A stretch of DNA of 64,000 nt from positions 4,836,001 through 4,900,000 of the forward strand of contig NZ_CP065053.1 in NCBI RefSeq assembly GCF_015689335.1, given 5' to 3'. Origin of the DNA: Massilia antarctica. Its GTDB lineage: Bacteria; Pseudomonadota; Gammaproteobacteria; Burkholderiales; Burkholderiaceae_D. Of the stretch, positions 16,719 through 24,888 are shown piece by piece; position 1 is the first letter of the stretch; every line of letters begins with the position of its first letter. The notes beneath the pieces were generated by a model. That model was not told where the DNA came from, did not search any database, and saw only the letters and a list, made by a program, of their open reading frames with translations. The position numbers and the translations under genes are program-made.

Positions 16719-19031
16719 ATGCAAACGGCAAGAGACAAGATCCGCGAACTGCGCAGCCTGCACGAAGATGGCCTGCTAAGCCAGCAGGAGTTCGACAGCC
16801 GCAAGAACGCCATCCTGGATGCGGAGTACGCGCCGCCCGGCGGCAGCGGCACGCCCATGGCGCCGCCGGCGATCCACATCCGCCAGGGCACCGAGATCGG
16901 GCTGATGGCAGGCCAGGAAATCGGCCCGCAAAACCGCCGCTACCGGCTGGAACAGCTGATCGCGCAGGGCGGCATGGGCCAGGTGTGGCAGGCGATCGAC
17001 CTGGCCACCCACGCCGAACTCGGTCACAGCGCGATGGTCGCGCTCAAGATCCTGCCGCCGCAACTGACCCAGAGCGCCACCCACGCCAAGCTGCTGATCG
17101 AAGAAGCGACCCAGGCGCGCCGGCTGGCGCATGAACACATCGTGCGGGTCTACGAGTGGGCCCAGGATCCGGCCACGTCGAGCTATTTCATCATCATGGA
17201 ATGCCTGGAAGGCGAGGATCTCGACAGCCTGCTGGCGCGCGAAGGCACATTGAGCCTGGCGCGCGTGCAGGAGCTGCTCACGCCGATTGCCGACGCCTTG
17301 CAGTACGCGTGGGACAAGCACAAGCTGGTTCACCGCGACATCAAGCCGGGCAATGTGTTCGTCACCAAAAAGGGCGAGGTCAAGCTGCTCGACTTCGGCA
17401 TCGCCGCGCGTGCGCGCAGCAGCGCGAGCAGCATCGGCCTGGAGGCGCCCGGCAACTCGGGCACGGCAGGCTACCGCGCGCCGGAAGCGGGCACCCTGCA
17501 ACGCCAGCCGAGCCGCGCGCTCGACGTGTATGCGGTGGCGGTGATGATCTACCAGATGGTGGAAGGCCACATGCCGTTCGATGGCCCGCGCAGCGCCAGT
17601 CACGAGCCGCCGCGGCCCGAGGCGCTGTCGGCGCGCGAATGGGATGCGCTGCGCGGCGGCTTTGCCTTCGATCCGGACCAGCGGCCGGCCACGGTGCCGG
17701 ACTTGCTGGCCTCCTTGCGCGGGGCGGTGGGGCCGTCGCCGCAGGAGCTGGCGGCGCAGCATGCCGCGCAACAGGCGCAGGAACAGGTTGCGCATGCGGC
17801 GCAGCAGGCGGCATCGCGCGCGCAGGAAGAGCAGCGCGCGAGACAGTTGGCGGTGCAGCGCAAGGCGGAGGCGGAAGCGGCTGCGGCGGCCCATCTGCTC
17901 AAGGAAAAGCAGCGCAAGGAGCAGGAAGCGGTCGAGCGCGCCGAAGCCGATGCTGCCAAGCGCGAACGCAAGGAAGCACTGCGCCAGCAGTTGCGCGAGC
18001 GGCGCGAGGCCGACGCCGAGAAGGAGCGCAAGGCGCGCGAGGATCAGCAGCGCAAGGCCATGCAGGCCAAGGCCGTGGCGGCGTATCGCGCCGAGCAGCA
18101 GCGCGCGCGCGAAGAGATGGCCGAGCGCGGCGCGGCAGAACGCGGCCCGGCCGAACCGGCAGCCGAGGTGCCGGTTGAGCTCCCGGAAGCGGGCGGTCCG
18201 GTTGCCGACACCGAAGGCGTTCTGCGTGACCGCTTTTTGGACGGCACGGGCAAGGGGCCGGAGCTGGTGCTGCTGCCGACCGGGCGCTTTCTGATGGGCT
18301 CCCCGGAGCACGAGCGCAAGGTCGCGATGCGGGCCGGCTCACAGCAATCGTGGGTGGAGCGCGAAACGCCGCAGCACTGGGTCGGCATCGAGCATCCGCT
18401 GGCGATGGGGCGTTTTCCCGTCACGGTGGGCGAGTGGCGCCAGTTCGTGCGCGCCACCGGCTGGCAGCCGCATGGCGAGGTCGATTGGGCCGCCCCGGGG
18501 TTTGCCCAGACCGACGCGCATCCGGTGGTGGGCGTGACCTGGCACGACGCGCAAAAGTACGTGCGCTGGCTGAGCGAGAAGACCGGGCAGACTTACCGCC
18601 TGCCGAGCGAGGCGGAGTGGGAGTATGCCTGCCGCGCCGGCACCAAAACCGCGTTCAGCTTCGGCGACGAGATCGATACCAGCCTGGCCAATTACGATGG
18701 CAACTACACCTACAACGGCAGTCCCAAGGGCGAGTACCGCCAGGGCACCACACGCGCCGGGCTGTTCGCGCCCAATCCGTGGGGGCTGTACGACATGCAC
18801 GGCAATGTGTGGGAGTGGGTGCAGGACACGGTGCACGACAATTACGAGGGTGCGCCGGCCACCGGGAAAGCCTGGGAGCAGGGCGGGGACCAGAGCCGGC
18901 GCATCCTGCGCGGCGGCTCGTGGCTGTACAACCCGCGCTATCTGCGCTCGGCGCTGCGCAATGGGTTTTCTGCGCAGCTCAGTAATGATATTGTCGGGTT
19001 CCGCGTAGCGCGCAATATCATCGCGCCCTGA
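16719..19031 (+). CDS. SHOCT - Ser/Thr kinase - coiled coil - FGE-sulfatase fusion protein
   Basis: A 770-residue fusion. Residues 7-34 (KIRELRSLHEDGLLSQQEFD) form a SHOCT oligomerisation motif. A Hanks-type kinase spans about 75-335, with glycine loop AQGGMGQVW, Lys110, Glu128/129, HRDIKPGN (Asp207, Asn212), DFG at 225-227 and YRAPE, so it looks active. Residues 340-500 are a charged coiled coil. From about 510 a formylglycine-generating-enzyme-like (FGE-sulfatase) domain follows: FLMGSPEHE, RLPSEAEWEYACRAG, GLYDMHGNVWEWVQD, RILRGGSW and VGFRVAR. No transmembrane helix is visible. Whether the FGE domain is catalytic or a binding scaffold is unknown. AGGA precedes the ATG. Confidence 0.9.
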   Translation: MQTARDKIRELRSLHEDGLLSQQEFDSRKNAILDAEYAPPGGSGTPMAPPAIHIRQGTEIGLMAGQEIGPQNRRYRLEQLIAQGGMGQVWQAIDLATHAELGHSAMVALKILPPQLTQSATHAKLLIEEATQARRLAHEHIVRVYEWAQDPATSSYFIIMECLEGEDLDSLLAREGTLSLARVQELLTPIADALQYAWDKHKLVHRDIKPGNVFVTKKGEVKLLDFGIAARARSSASSIGLEAPGNSGTAGYRAPEAGTLQRQPSRALDVYAVAVMIYQMVEGHMPFDGPRSASHEPPRPEALSAREWDALRGGFAFDPDQRPATVPDLLASLRGAVGPSPQELAAQHAAQQAQEQVAHAAQQAASRAQEEQRARQLAVQRKAEAEAAAAAHLLKEKQRKEQEAVERAEADAAKRERKEALRQQLRERREADAEKERKAREDQQRKAMQAKAVAAYRAEQQRAREEMAERGAAERGPAEPAAEVPVELPEAGGPVADTEGVLRDRFLDGTGKGPELVLLPTGRFLMGSPEHERKVAMRAGSQQSWVERETPQHWVGIEHPLAMGRFPVTVGEWRQFVRATGWQPHGEVDWAAPGFAQTDAHPVVGVTWHDAQKYVRWLSEKTGQTYRLPSEAEWEYACRAGTKTAFSFGDEIDTSLANYDGNYTYNGSPKGEYRQGTTRAGLFAPNPWGLYDMHGNVWEWVQDTVHDNYEGAPATGKAWEQGGDQSRRILRGGSWLYNPRYLRSALRNGFSAQLSNDIVGFRVARNIIAP

Positions 19032-19127
19032 AAGGTTATCTTGCCACGGGTGCGCCGCGAGCGCGATACTGGTCGTTTCAATGTCCAGATACAGTTCATC
19101 ATGCAGCGCTTCGCTACCTTAAAGACA

Positions 19128-19433
19128 ATGTCACCTGCCAATCCACCTCCCGATTTCGTTCCAATTTTTGAGTTTGTTAACAATCGCTCGACCCCGATCA
19201 CGCTTTATCTGGAGCTGACGCCCCAAGAAGTCGAATTGTTACCGGGCGATGCGGTGCAGGTATTGGTGTACAAGGAGGATGAGACCTTGCCGATTCATCT
19301 GGAACTTGGCGACGACTATCTTTGCATTCATCCTAATCGGAGTTGGGGAAACTGGTACGTGTACAAAAACGGTGAGGACTTCTCCGGAACGCCTTACCGG
19401 ACACCCTATACAAAGCCATTCGTTTTCACCTGA
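19128..19433 (+). CDS. small hypothetical protein
   Basis: About 101 residues, with PIFEFVNNRSTPITLYLEL and a terminal WGNWYVYKNG region, predicted as a compact beta fold. I do not recognise a function. The start is uncertain: the frame stays open upstream with another ATG at 19101 and no convincing ribosome site for either. The 19128 ATG gives an N-terminus just ahead of the structured part. It lies downstream of the kinase-FGE gene by about 95 bases and may or may not share its transcript. Confidence 0.6.
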   Translation: MSPANPPPDFVPIFEFVNNRSTPITLYLELTPQEVELLPGDAVQVLVYKEDETLPIHLELGDDYLCIHPNRSWGNWYVYKNGEDFSGTPYRTPYTKPFVFT

Positions 19434-19587
19434 CGTATGTCCGCATCCGCCGCCGGGCGGCGTGGGTGGTTCCGGCATGAGAGTTGCGCGGCGTGCGTCC
19501 TGCAGGCTCCCCCCATTCCGTGGGATGCGCGCTGCCGCGAAAGGGTGTAAATTCCGCCCACACCCACCCTCATCAAGAAGGAACATC

Positions 19588-19992
19588 ATGTCCATTACCG
19601 TCAAGCGCGACCTGTCGCAGCCAATGCGCCATATCGTCCACGTGCGCAACCACCTGATCCCGGCCGACGGCTCGGTCGAGGAGGGCGGCGCCGATGCCGG
19701 ACCGTCCCCGCACGACCTGTACGACGCCGCCCTGGGCGCCTGCAAGGCCCTCACCGTGGTCTGGTACGCCAAGCGCAAGGGCATTCCGGTCGAGGACATC
19801 GAAGTGACTGTCGAACGCGACGCCAGCGAGGAGCGCAAGGGCGTGTACCGCCTGTCCGCCGCGCTACGCCTCGAAGGCGAGCTGTCCGACGCCCAGCGCG
19901 CCGAGCTCCTGGCCGCCGCCGAGAAATGCCCGATTCAAAAGCTGATGACCGGCGTGACCACCGAAATCACCACCACCCTGGTGCAGCCATGA
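19588..19992 (+). CDS. OsmC/Ohr family protein
   Basis: A 134-residue cytosolic protein of the OsmC superfamily. These proteins reduce organic hydroperoxides using two cysteines. Cys52 in LGACKALT and Cys114 in AEKCPIQK are at the positions of the peroxidatic and resolving residues. An AAGAAGGA ribosome site precedes the ATG. The stop overlaps the pirin ATG (ATGA), so the two are coupled and likely form an oxidative-stress pair. The subtype (OsmC, Ohr or YhfA-like) is not decided by sequence inspection. Confidence 0.9.
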   Translation: MSITVKRDLSQPMRHIVHVRNHLIPADGSVEEGGADAGPSPHDLYDAALGACKALTVVWYAKRKGIPVEDIEVTVERDASEERKGVYRLSAALRLEGELSDAQRAELLAAAEKCPIQKLMTGVTTEITTTLVQP

Positions 19993-20858
19993 GCATCGCC
20001 TACTTTTTCAAGCCGCACGAAAAGGATATCGGCGGCGGCTTTCGCGTGCGCCGCGTGCTGCCGGCGGCGGCCAAGCAGGCGGTCGGGCCGTTCATTTTCT
20101 TCGACCATTTCGGTCCCATCGACGCGCCGGCCGAGGCCAATCACGATGTGCGTCCGCATCCCCACATCGGCCTGGCCACGGTGACGTATCTGTACGAAGG
20201 CGCGATCGAGCACCGCGACAGCGTCGGTTCGGTGCAGCGCATCGAGCCGGGCGCGATCAACTGGATGACCGCCGGCAGCGGCATCGTCCATTCCGAACGT
20301 ACCCCGCTTGACCTGGCCGGCAAGCCGCGCCGCTCGCATGGCCTGCAGCTGTGGGCTGCGCTGCCACGCGCGCACGAGGAAGATCCTCCCAGCTTCGCGC
20401 ACACACCGGCGAGCGACATCCCGGTGGCGCAGCTCGACGGCGCGCTGGTGCGGGTGCTGATCGGCAGCGCCTTCGGCCAGACCTCGCCGGTGGCGACCTT
20501 CAGCGAAACGCTGTACCTCGATATCGCGCTTGACCCGGGCCGCGCCATCGAACTCGATGACCTGCCGCAGGAAGCGGCGATTTATCCCGTCAGCGGCGAG
20601 ATCGCGATCGATGGCGAGCCGCTGGCGCCGCACACGATGGCGTATATCGAGGCCGGCACGGGCGCGAGCGTGTACGCCAGCGCCGGCGCGCAGTTCGTCG
20701 TCATCGGCGGGGCGCCGCTCGATGGCCACCGGAATATGTACTGGAATTTCGTCTCGTCGAGCAAGGAGCGCATCGCGCGCGCTTGCGACGACTGGGAGCA
20801 GCAGCGCTTCGGCAAGGTGCCCGGCGAAACCGAATTCATTCCCCTGCCCAAGCGCTGA
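19989..20858 (+). CDS. pirin family protein
   Basis: A 289-residue bicupin. The metal ligands expected for pirins are present: His57 and His59 in RPHPHIGL, His101 and Glu103 in VHSERT. YLYEGAIEHRDS and the PGAINWMTAGSGIVHSE block are characteristic. Some pirins act as quercetin dioxygenases and others as redox-sensing regulators; this one cannot be assigned. It is translationally coupled to the upstream OsmC gene. Confidence 0.93.
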   Translation: MSIAYFFKPHEKDIGGGFRVRRVLPAAAKQAVGPFIFFDHFGPIDAPAEANHDVRPHPHIGLATVTYLYEGAIEHRDSVGSVQRIEPGAINWMTAGSGIVHSERTPLDLAGKPRRSHGLQLWAALPRAHEEDPPSFAHTPASDIPVAQLDGALVRVLIGSAFGQTSPVATFSETLYLDIALDPGRAIELDDLPQEAAIYPVSGEIAIDGEPLAPHTMAYIEAGTGASVYASAGAQFVVIGGAPLDGHRNMYWNFVSSSKERIARACDDWEQQRFGKVPGETEFIPLPKR

Positions 20859-20917
20859 CGGGAACTTTGCAGCACGGCAGCGGTCTAAGCATGTACACCA
20901 ACCGCATGGAGGCGATC

Positions 20918-21025
20918 ATGAAGATTCCTGATGAGCTGCAAATTCCCGCTGTCGTGTTTGCAATGCAGGCGGCGCTGCTGTTCGGCGTGGCGATGATCTT
21001 TCTGGTGCTGTCGTCCGGCATCTGA
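20918..21025 (+). CDS. 35-residue single-helix membrane peptide
   Basis: MKIPDELQIPAVVFAMQAAL opens the peptide and the remaining residues continue the hydrophobic helix to a short Ser-Ser-Gly-Ile tail. A GGAGG ribosome site lies six bases before this ATG, which decides the start over the in-frame ATGs at 20891 and 20906. One transmembrane helix is predicted. It follows the pirin gene and precedes a hairpin, so it may be the last gene of that operon. Function unknown. Confidence 0.6.
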   Translation: MKIPDELQIPAVVFAMQAALLFGVAMIFLVLSSGI

Positions 21026-21034
21026 ACCCATTCT

Positions 21035-21071
21035 CCCGGCAGCGGCATTCCCCGCCGCTGCCGCTGCCGGG
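21035..21071 (+). terminator. probable terminator hairpin
   Basis: A 12-base perfect stem (21035-21046 with 21060-21071) is followed by TTGTTCCTCT. It lies 10 bases after the stop of the 35-residue peptide gene and would separate this unit from the porin promoter. Confidence 0.55.
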
Positions 21072-21101
21072 TTGTTCCTCTAAAACAACAATTCAACAAA
21101 T

Positions 21102-21129
21102 TTGAGTGTTTCTTCAATGCACGTATAAT
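21102..21129 (+). promoter_or_regulatory. sigma-70 promoter for the first porin
   Basis: TTGAGT at 21102-21107 and a perfect TATAAT at 21124-21129 are separated by 16 bases. Transcription would start near 21136, leaving a short leader before the porin ATG at 21183. Confidence 0.75.
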
Positions 21130-21182
21130 TGCTCATGGGACATAATACAGCCCCAGCCTTTAGCAACCTATTGAGGAAACAC

Positions 21183-22379
21183 ATGAACCAACCACTGCGC
21201 CTGACCCTCGTCACCGCGATCCTGGCGGCCTTTGGCGTCGCAGCGCACGCCGCCGATTCGCCCACCGTCACCATCAGCGGGTTCGGCACGGCCGCCCTGA
21301 CGGCGACCGATACGAATGACGTCGAGTATGCGCGTTTCAACCAGGCCGCCGGTGTCGGCACGAGTCCGCGCGCCGGTGTCGATTCCAATTTTGGCATCCA
21401 GGGCACGGCCAGGATGAATGACTGGCTGTCGTTCACCGCACAGGGCCTGGCGCGCAAGAATGCGCGCGATGCCTGGGGCGCCGAATTGAGCTGGGCGTTT
21501 GCCAAGTTCAAGGTCAGCGATGAAGTGTCGATCCGTGTCGGCCGCATCGGCATGCCGATCTACATGATTTCCGATTTCCGTCAGGTCGGCTACGCCAACA
21601 CCATGATCCGTCCTTCGCGGGAAGTGTACGGCCAGATCTACGGCGACTCCTACGATGGCGTCGATGCCATGGTCCAGCATAACTTTGGCGACACCACCGT
21701 GACCGCCCAGATCGGCGTCGGCACGATGTCGGCCAGGATCACCGACGACAACCGCATCAAGTACAAGCCGGCGACCACGATCAATATCGTGGCCGAAAAC
21801 GGCCCGTTCACGGTGCGCTTCGGCCGTGCCGACGCCAAGGTCAGCGTGGAAGACAGCGAATCGATCGACGGCTTGCTGGCTACCCTGCGCAAGGTGGGGA
21901 TGTCCAGGGTCGCCGACGAGCTGTCGGTCACCGATGTCGACGGTTCCTTCACCTCGCTCGGCGTCACCATGGATTACAAGAATATCCTGGTGCAAAGCGA
22001 ATATGCGGTGCGCAAGACCGACTCGCTTGCCCTGCCGAACACCACCTCCTACTACGCGATGCTCGGTTACCGCTTTGGCAAGATCACGCCGTTCTACTAC
22101 TACGGCAAGGTCAAGCAGGACAGCGCGCGCGTGTACGCCGGCTTGCCCGCTGCCGGTCCGTTGGCGCCGCTGAGCGCTGGGGTTGCGATGGCCATGAAGA
22201 CCGGCCTGCAATCGACCAATGCCGTTGGCGTGCGTTGGGACTTCAACAAGTCGGCCGCCTTGAAGGTGCAGATCGACCACATCAAGCCGCGCGATGGCGC
22301 CGGTACCTTCCTGCGGGCCAAGCCAGGCTTCAGCGATAGCGTGAATGTCTACGCCGCCGGCATCGATTTCGTATTCTAA
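21183..22379 (+). CDS. outer-membrane porin, copy 1 of a tandem duplication
   Basis: A 398-residue beta-barrel protein with a Sec signal cut after AAHAA, alternating amphipathic strands (NFGIQGTARMNDWLSFTAQG and similar) and a C-terminal Phe (IDFVF), the usual BAM recognition end. It is in the Gram-negative porin superfamily, distant from classical OmpC-like forms. AGGAAAC precedes the ATG. Ten bases after its stop is a small secreted protein, and the whole two-gene unit is repeated at 23116-24733. Substrate unknown; the PstS-like partner hints at an anion. Confidence 0.85.
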   Translation: MNQPLRLTLVTAILAAFGVAAHAADSPTVTISGFGTAALTATDTNDVEYARFNQAAGVGTSPRAGVDSNFGIQGTARMNDWLSFTAQGLARKNARDAWGAELSWAFAKFKVSDEVSIRVGRIGMPIYMISDFRQVGYANTMIRPSREVYGQIYGDSYDGVDAMVQHNFGDTTVTAQIGVGTMSARITDDNRIKYKPATTINIVAENGPFTVRFGRADAKVSVEDSESIDGLLATLRKVGMSRVADELSVTDVDGSFTSLGVTMDYKNILVQSEYAVRKTDSLALPNTTSYYAMLGYRFGKITPFYYYGKVKQDSARVYAGLPAAGPLAPLSAGVAMAMKTGLQSTNAVGVRWDFNKSAALKVQIDHIKPRDGAGTFLRAKPGFSDSVNVYAAGIDFVF

Positions 22380-22389
22380 GGAGAACCGT

Positions 22390-22800
22390 ATGAAAGTAAC
22401 TATCGGCACCTTGCTGCTGGCAGCAGGCATGTTTGGGGCGACCGTGCCCGCGCTCGCGGAAATCGTCGTGGTCGTCAATCCAAAAAATCCGGCCACGCGC
22501 ATGTTCAGCGAGCAGGCGGCCCAGTTTTTCACCGGAAAATCGGCCCTGTTCACGCCGATCGAGTTCAATGAAGGCGCGGCTATCCGCACCGAGTTCTACA
22601 GCAAAGTGCTGCAGAAGGAACCGGCCCAGGTCAAGGCGATCTGGTCCAAGCTGGTGTTCACCGGCAAGGGCACGGCGCCCAAGGAATACCACACGGCGGC
22701 CGAAGTGAAAAAGGCCGTCGCGGCCGATGTGAGCGCCATCGCCTACATCGACAAGTCGGCCGTGGATGAGAGCGTGAAAGTCATCCTCACGGTGCAGTAA
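22390..22800 (+). CDS. small PstS-like periplasmic protein, copy 1
   Basis: A 136-residue exported protein (signal peptide ending near ALAE). The mature part, EIVVVVNPKNP and YIDKSAVDESVKVIL, resembles one lobe of PstS-type phosphate-binding proteins, as in short phosphate ABC transporter substrate-binding-like proteins. It is far shorter than a complete PstS. GGAGAACC precedes the ATG, and it is cotranscribed with the porin. It may deliver or bind an anion near the porin; this is inference. Confidence 0.7.
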   Translation: MKVTIGTLLLAAGMFGATVPALAEIVVVVNPKNPATRMFSEQAAQFFTGKSALFTPIEFNEGAAIRTEFYSKVLQKEPAQVKAIWSKLVFTGKGTAPKEYHTAAEVKKAVAADVSAIAYIDKSAVDESVKVILTVQ

Positions 22801-23115
22801 GCAATTGCCTGCCGGGCCGCGGTGCCCGGCACACCTCTCCTTGTTCTCCGTTTTATTTCCCCGTTTTGTTCGCCATCGATTGCCAAGGGTAATGCATTCT
22901 TGCGCTTCGTTATTGGAAAAAATATTCTATTTGGCATGGCATTAAGTTACCTTTCGTGAAGAAGTTATTCGATAGGCTAGATTAAAGCGCACCAATGCCT
23001 GCTTGTGTTCCTTCGATACAACGCTTTCGTGAAATTGGGCGAGTGAACGGTACACAAATAGTTACTCGTGTCCCACACTAAGGCTTCAGCACTCGCGAAC
23101 CATTGAGGAGATAGA
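22801..23115 (+). other. intergenic region between the two porin units
   Basis: No gene is seen. An 8-base stem (22810-22817 with 22824-22831) followed by a C/T-rich stretch may terminate copy 1. The AT-rich second half should contain the copy 2 promoter, but no convincing -35/-10 pair was found. A GAGGAG ribosome site sits just before the copy 2 ATG. The TATAAT promoter found before copy 1 is not repeated here. Confidence 0.5.
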
Positions 23116-24312
23116 ATGAATCAACCACTGCGCCTTGCCTTGGTTTCAGCAATCCTGGCAGCCTTCAGCATGTCGTCGCACGCGGCCGATGGCCCGACCG
23201 TGACCATCAGCGGATTCGGTACCGCGGCCCTGACCGCGACCGATACCGACGACGTCGAATTCGCCCGCCCGAATCAGCAGGCAGGCGTGGGCAAGAGCCC
23301 GCGTCCCGGCGTCGATTCGAATTTCGGCATCCAGGGCACGTCCAAGATGAACGACTGGTTGTCGTTCACCGTGCAGGGTCTGGCCCGCAAGAATGCGCGC
23401 GATGCCTGGGGCGCCGAACTGAGCTGGGCGTTCGCCAAGTTCAAGGTCAACGATGAGATATCGATTCGGGTCGGCCGCATCGGCATGCCGATCTACATGA
23501 TTTCGGACTTCCGCCAGGTGGGCTACGCCAACACCATGATCCGTCCGCCCACCGAAGTGTATCGCCAGGTGAACGGCGATTCCTTCGATGGCGTCGATGT
23601 GGTGTATCAGCACAATTTCGGCGACACCACGGTGACGGCGCAGGCTGGCATCGGCAATATGAAGGCCAAGAGCACCGACGATGCCAAGGTCAAGTACCGG
23701 CCGGCGACGGCGATTCACATCGTGGCCGAAAACGGGCCGTTCACCGTGCGCTTCGGCCGTGCCGATGCCAAGGTCACCGTGGAAGACAACAAGGCGCTCG
23801 ACGGCTTGCTGGCCACCTTGCGCCGGGTTGGCCTGACCCAGGTCGCGCAAGACCTCAGCATTACTGATGTCGATGGCTCCTTCACCTCGGTCGGCTTCAC
23901 CATGGATTACAAGAATTTCCTGATACAGACCGAATACGCGATGCGCAGGACCGATTCGCTCATCATCGTGGACACCAATTCCTACTATGCCATGTTCGGC
24001 TATCGCTTCGGCAAATTCACCCCGTACTACTTCTACGGCGACACCAAGCAGGACAGCGCCCGCACGTATGCCGGCTTGCCGACCAGCGGCCCACTGGCGC
24101 CGCTGACGGCCGGCGTGAATGGGGTGGTCAAGGCGGCGCAGCAATCGACCAACGCGGTCGGCCTGCGCTGGGACTTCAGCAAGTCCGCCGCGCTCAAGGT
24201 GCAGGTTGACCGGGTCAAGCCACGCGATGGCGCCGGCACGTTCCTGCGGGCCAAGCCTGGGTTTCACGATACTGTGAACGTCTACGCCGCCGGTATCGAC
24301 TTTGTATTTTAA
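23116..24312 (+). CDS. outer-membrane porin, copy 2 of a tandem duplication
   Basis: A 398-residue paralogue of the porin at 21183-22379 with the same length, signal, strand pattern and terminal IDFVF. The N-terminal third is nearly identical. Differences cluster around residues 45-60 and 155-185 and in the region after 265, which in porins would include surface loops. Both copies are intact. It has its own upstream region, so the two could be differentially expressed. Confidence 0.85.
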   Translation: MNQPLRLALVSAILAAFSMSSHAADGPTVTISGFGTAALTATDTDDVEFARPNQQAGVGKSPRPGVDSNFGIQGTSKMNDWLSFTVQGLARKNARDAWGAELSWAFAKFKVNDEISIRVGRIGMPIYMISDFRQVGYANTMIRPPTEVYRQVNGDSFDGVDVVYQHNFGDTTVTAQAGIGNMKAKSTDDAKVKYRPATAIHIVAENGPFTVRFGRADAKVTVEDNKALDGLLATLRRVGLTQVAQDLSITDVDGSFTSVGFTMDYKNFLIQTEYAMRRTDSLIIVDTNSYYAMFGYRFGKFTPYYFYGDTKQDSARTYAGLPTSGPLAPLTAGVNGVVKAAQQSTNAVGLRWDFSKSAALKVQVDRVKPRDGAGTFLRAKPGFHDTVNVYAAGIDFVF

Positions 24313-24322
24313 GGAGAGCAGC

Positions 24323-24733
24323 ATGAAGACAACAATCGGCAAGATGCTGCTTGCGGCAGGCTTGTTTGCGACGACCGTGCCCGCGTTCGCGGAAATCGCC
24401 GTGATCGTCAACCCCAAGAATCCGGCCACGCGCATGTTCAGCGAGCAGGCGGCCCAGTTTTTCATCGGCAAGTCGGCCTTGTTCACGCCGATCGAGTTTA
24501 ACGAAGGCGCGCCCATCCGCACCGAGTTTTACACCAAGGTGCTGCAGAAGGAACCTGCGCAGGTCAAGGCCATCTGGTCCAAGCTGGTGTTTACCGGCAA
24601 GGGCACGGCACCGAAGGAATATCATTCGGCAGCCGAGGTAAAAAAGGCGGTCGCGGCCGATGTGAGTGCGATCGGCTACATCGACAAGTCGGCCGTGGAC
24701 GATACCGTGAAAGTCATTCTCACGGTGCAGTAA
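24323..24733 (+). CDS. small PstS-like periplasmic protein, copy 2
   Basis: A 136-residue paralogue of the 22390-22800 product, colinear without gaps. The mature parts differ at only a few positions (for example VVVVN versus AVIVN, AAIRTEFYS versus APIRTEFYT). The 10-base spacing from the porin stop is the same as in copy 1. AAGGAGAG precedes the ATG. Function is as uncertain as for copy 1. Confidence 0.7.
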   Translation: MKTTIGKMLLAAGLFATTVPAFAEIAVIVNPKNPATRMFSEQAAQFFIGKSALFTPIEFNEGAPIRTEFYTKVLQKEPAQVKAIWSKLVFTGKGTAPKEYHSAAEVKKAVAADVSAIGYIDKSAVDDTVKVILTVQ

Positions 24734-24773
24734 GCATCGGCAGAGCGCCCACAGCCGGGCGCGCGGCGCCATG

Positions 24774-24802
24774 AAGGCCCTCCTGTTGTCCGGGAGGGCC
24801 TT
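24774..24802 (+). terminator. rho-independent terminator after the porin duplication
   Basis: A 10-base stem (24774-24783 with 24793-24802) with a nine-base loop is followed by GTCGTTTC. It lies 40 bases after the stop of copy 2. Confidence 0.65.
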
Positions 24803-24888
24803 GTCGTTTCGGGAACAGAAATTTGCCGGCGCGCTCGCGCATCTGCTAGGCTGGGCGACCGCGGCACGCCGCTCACCACGCCCACCCG

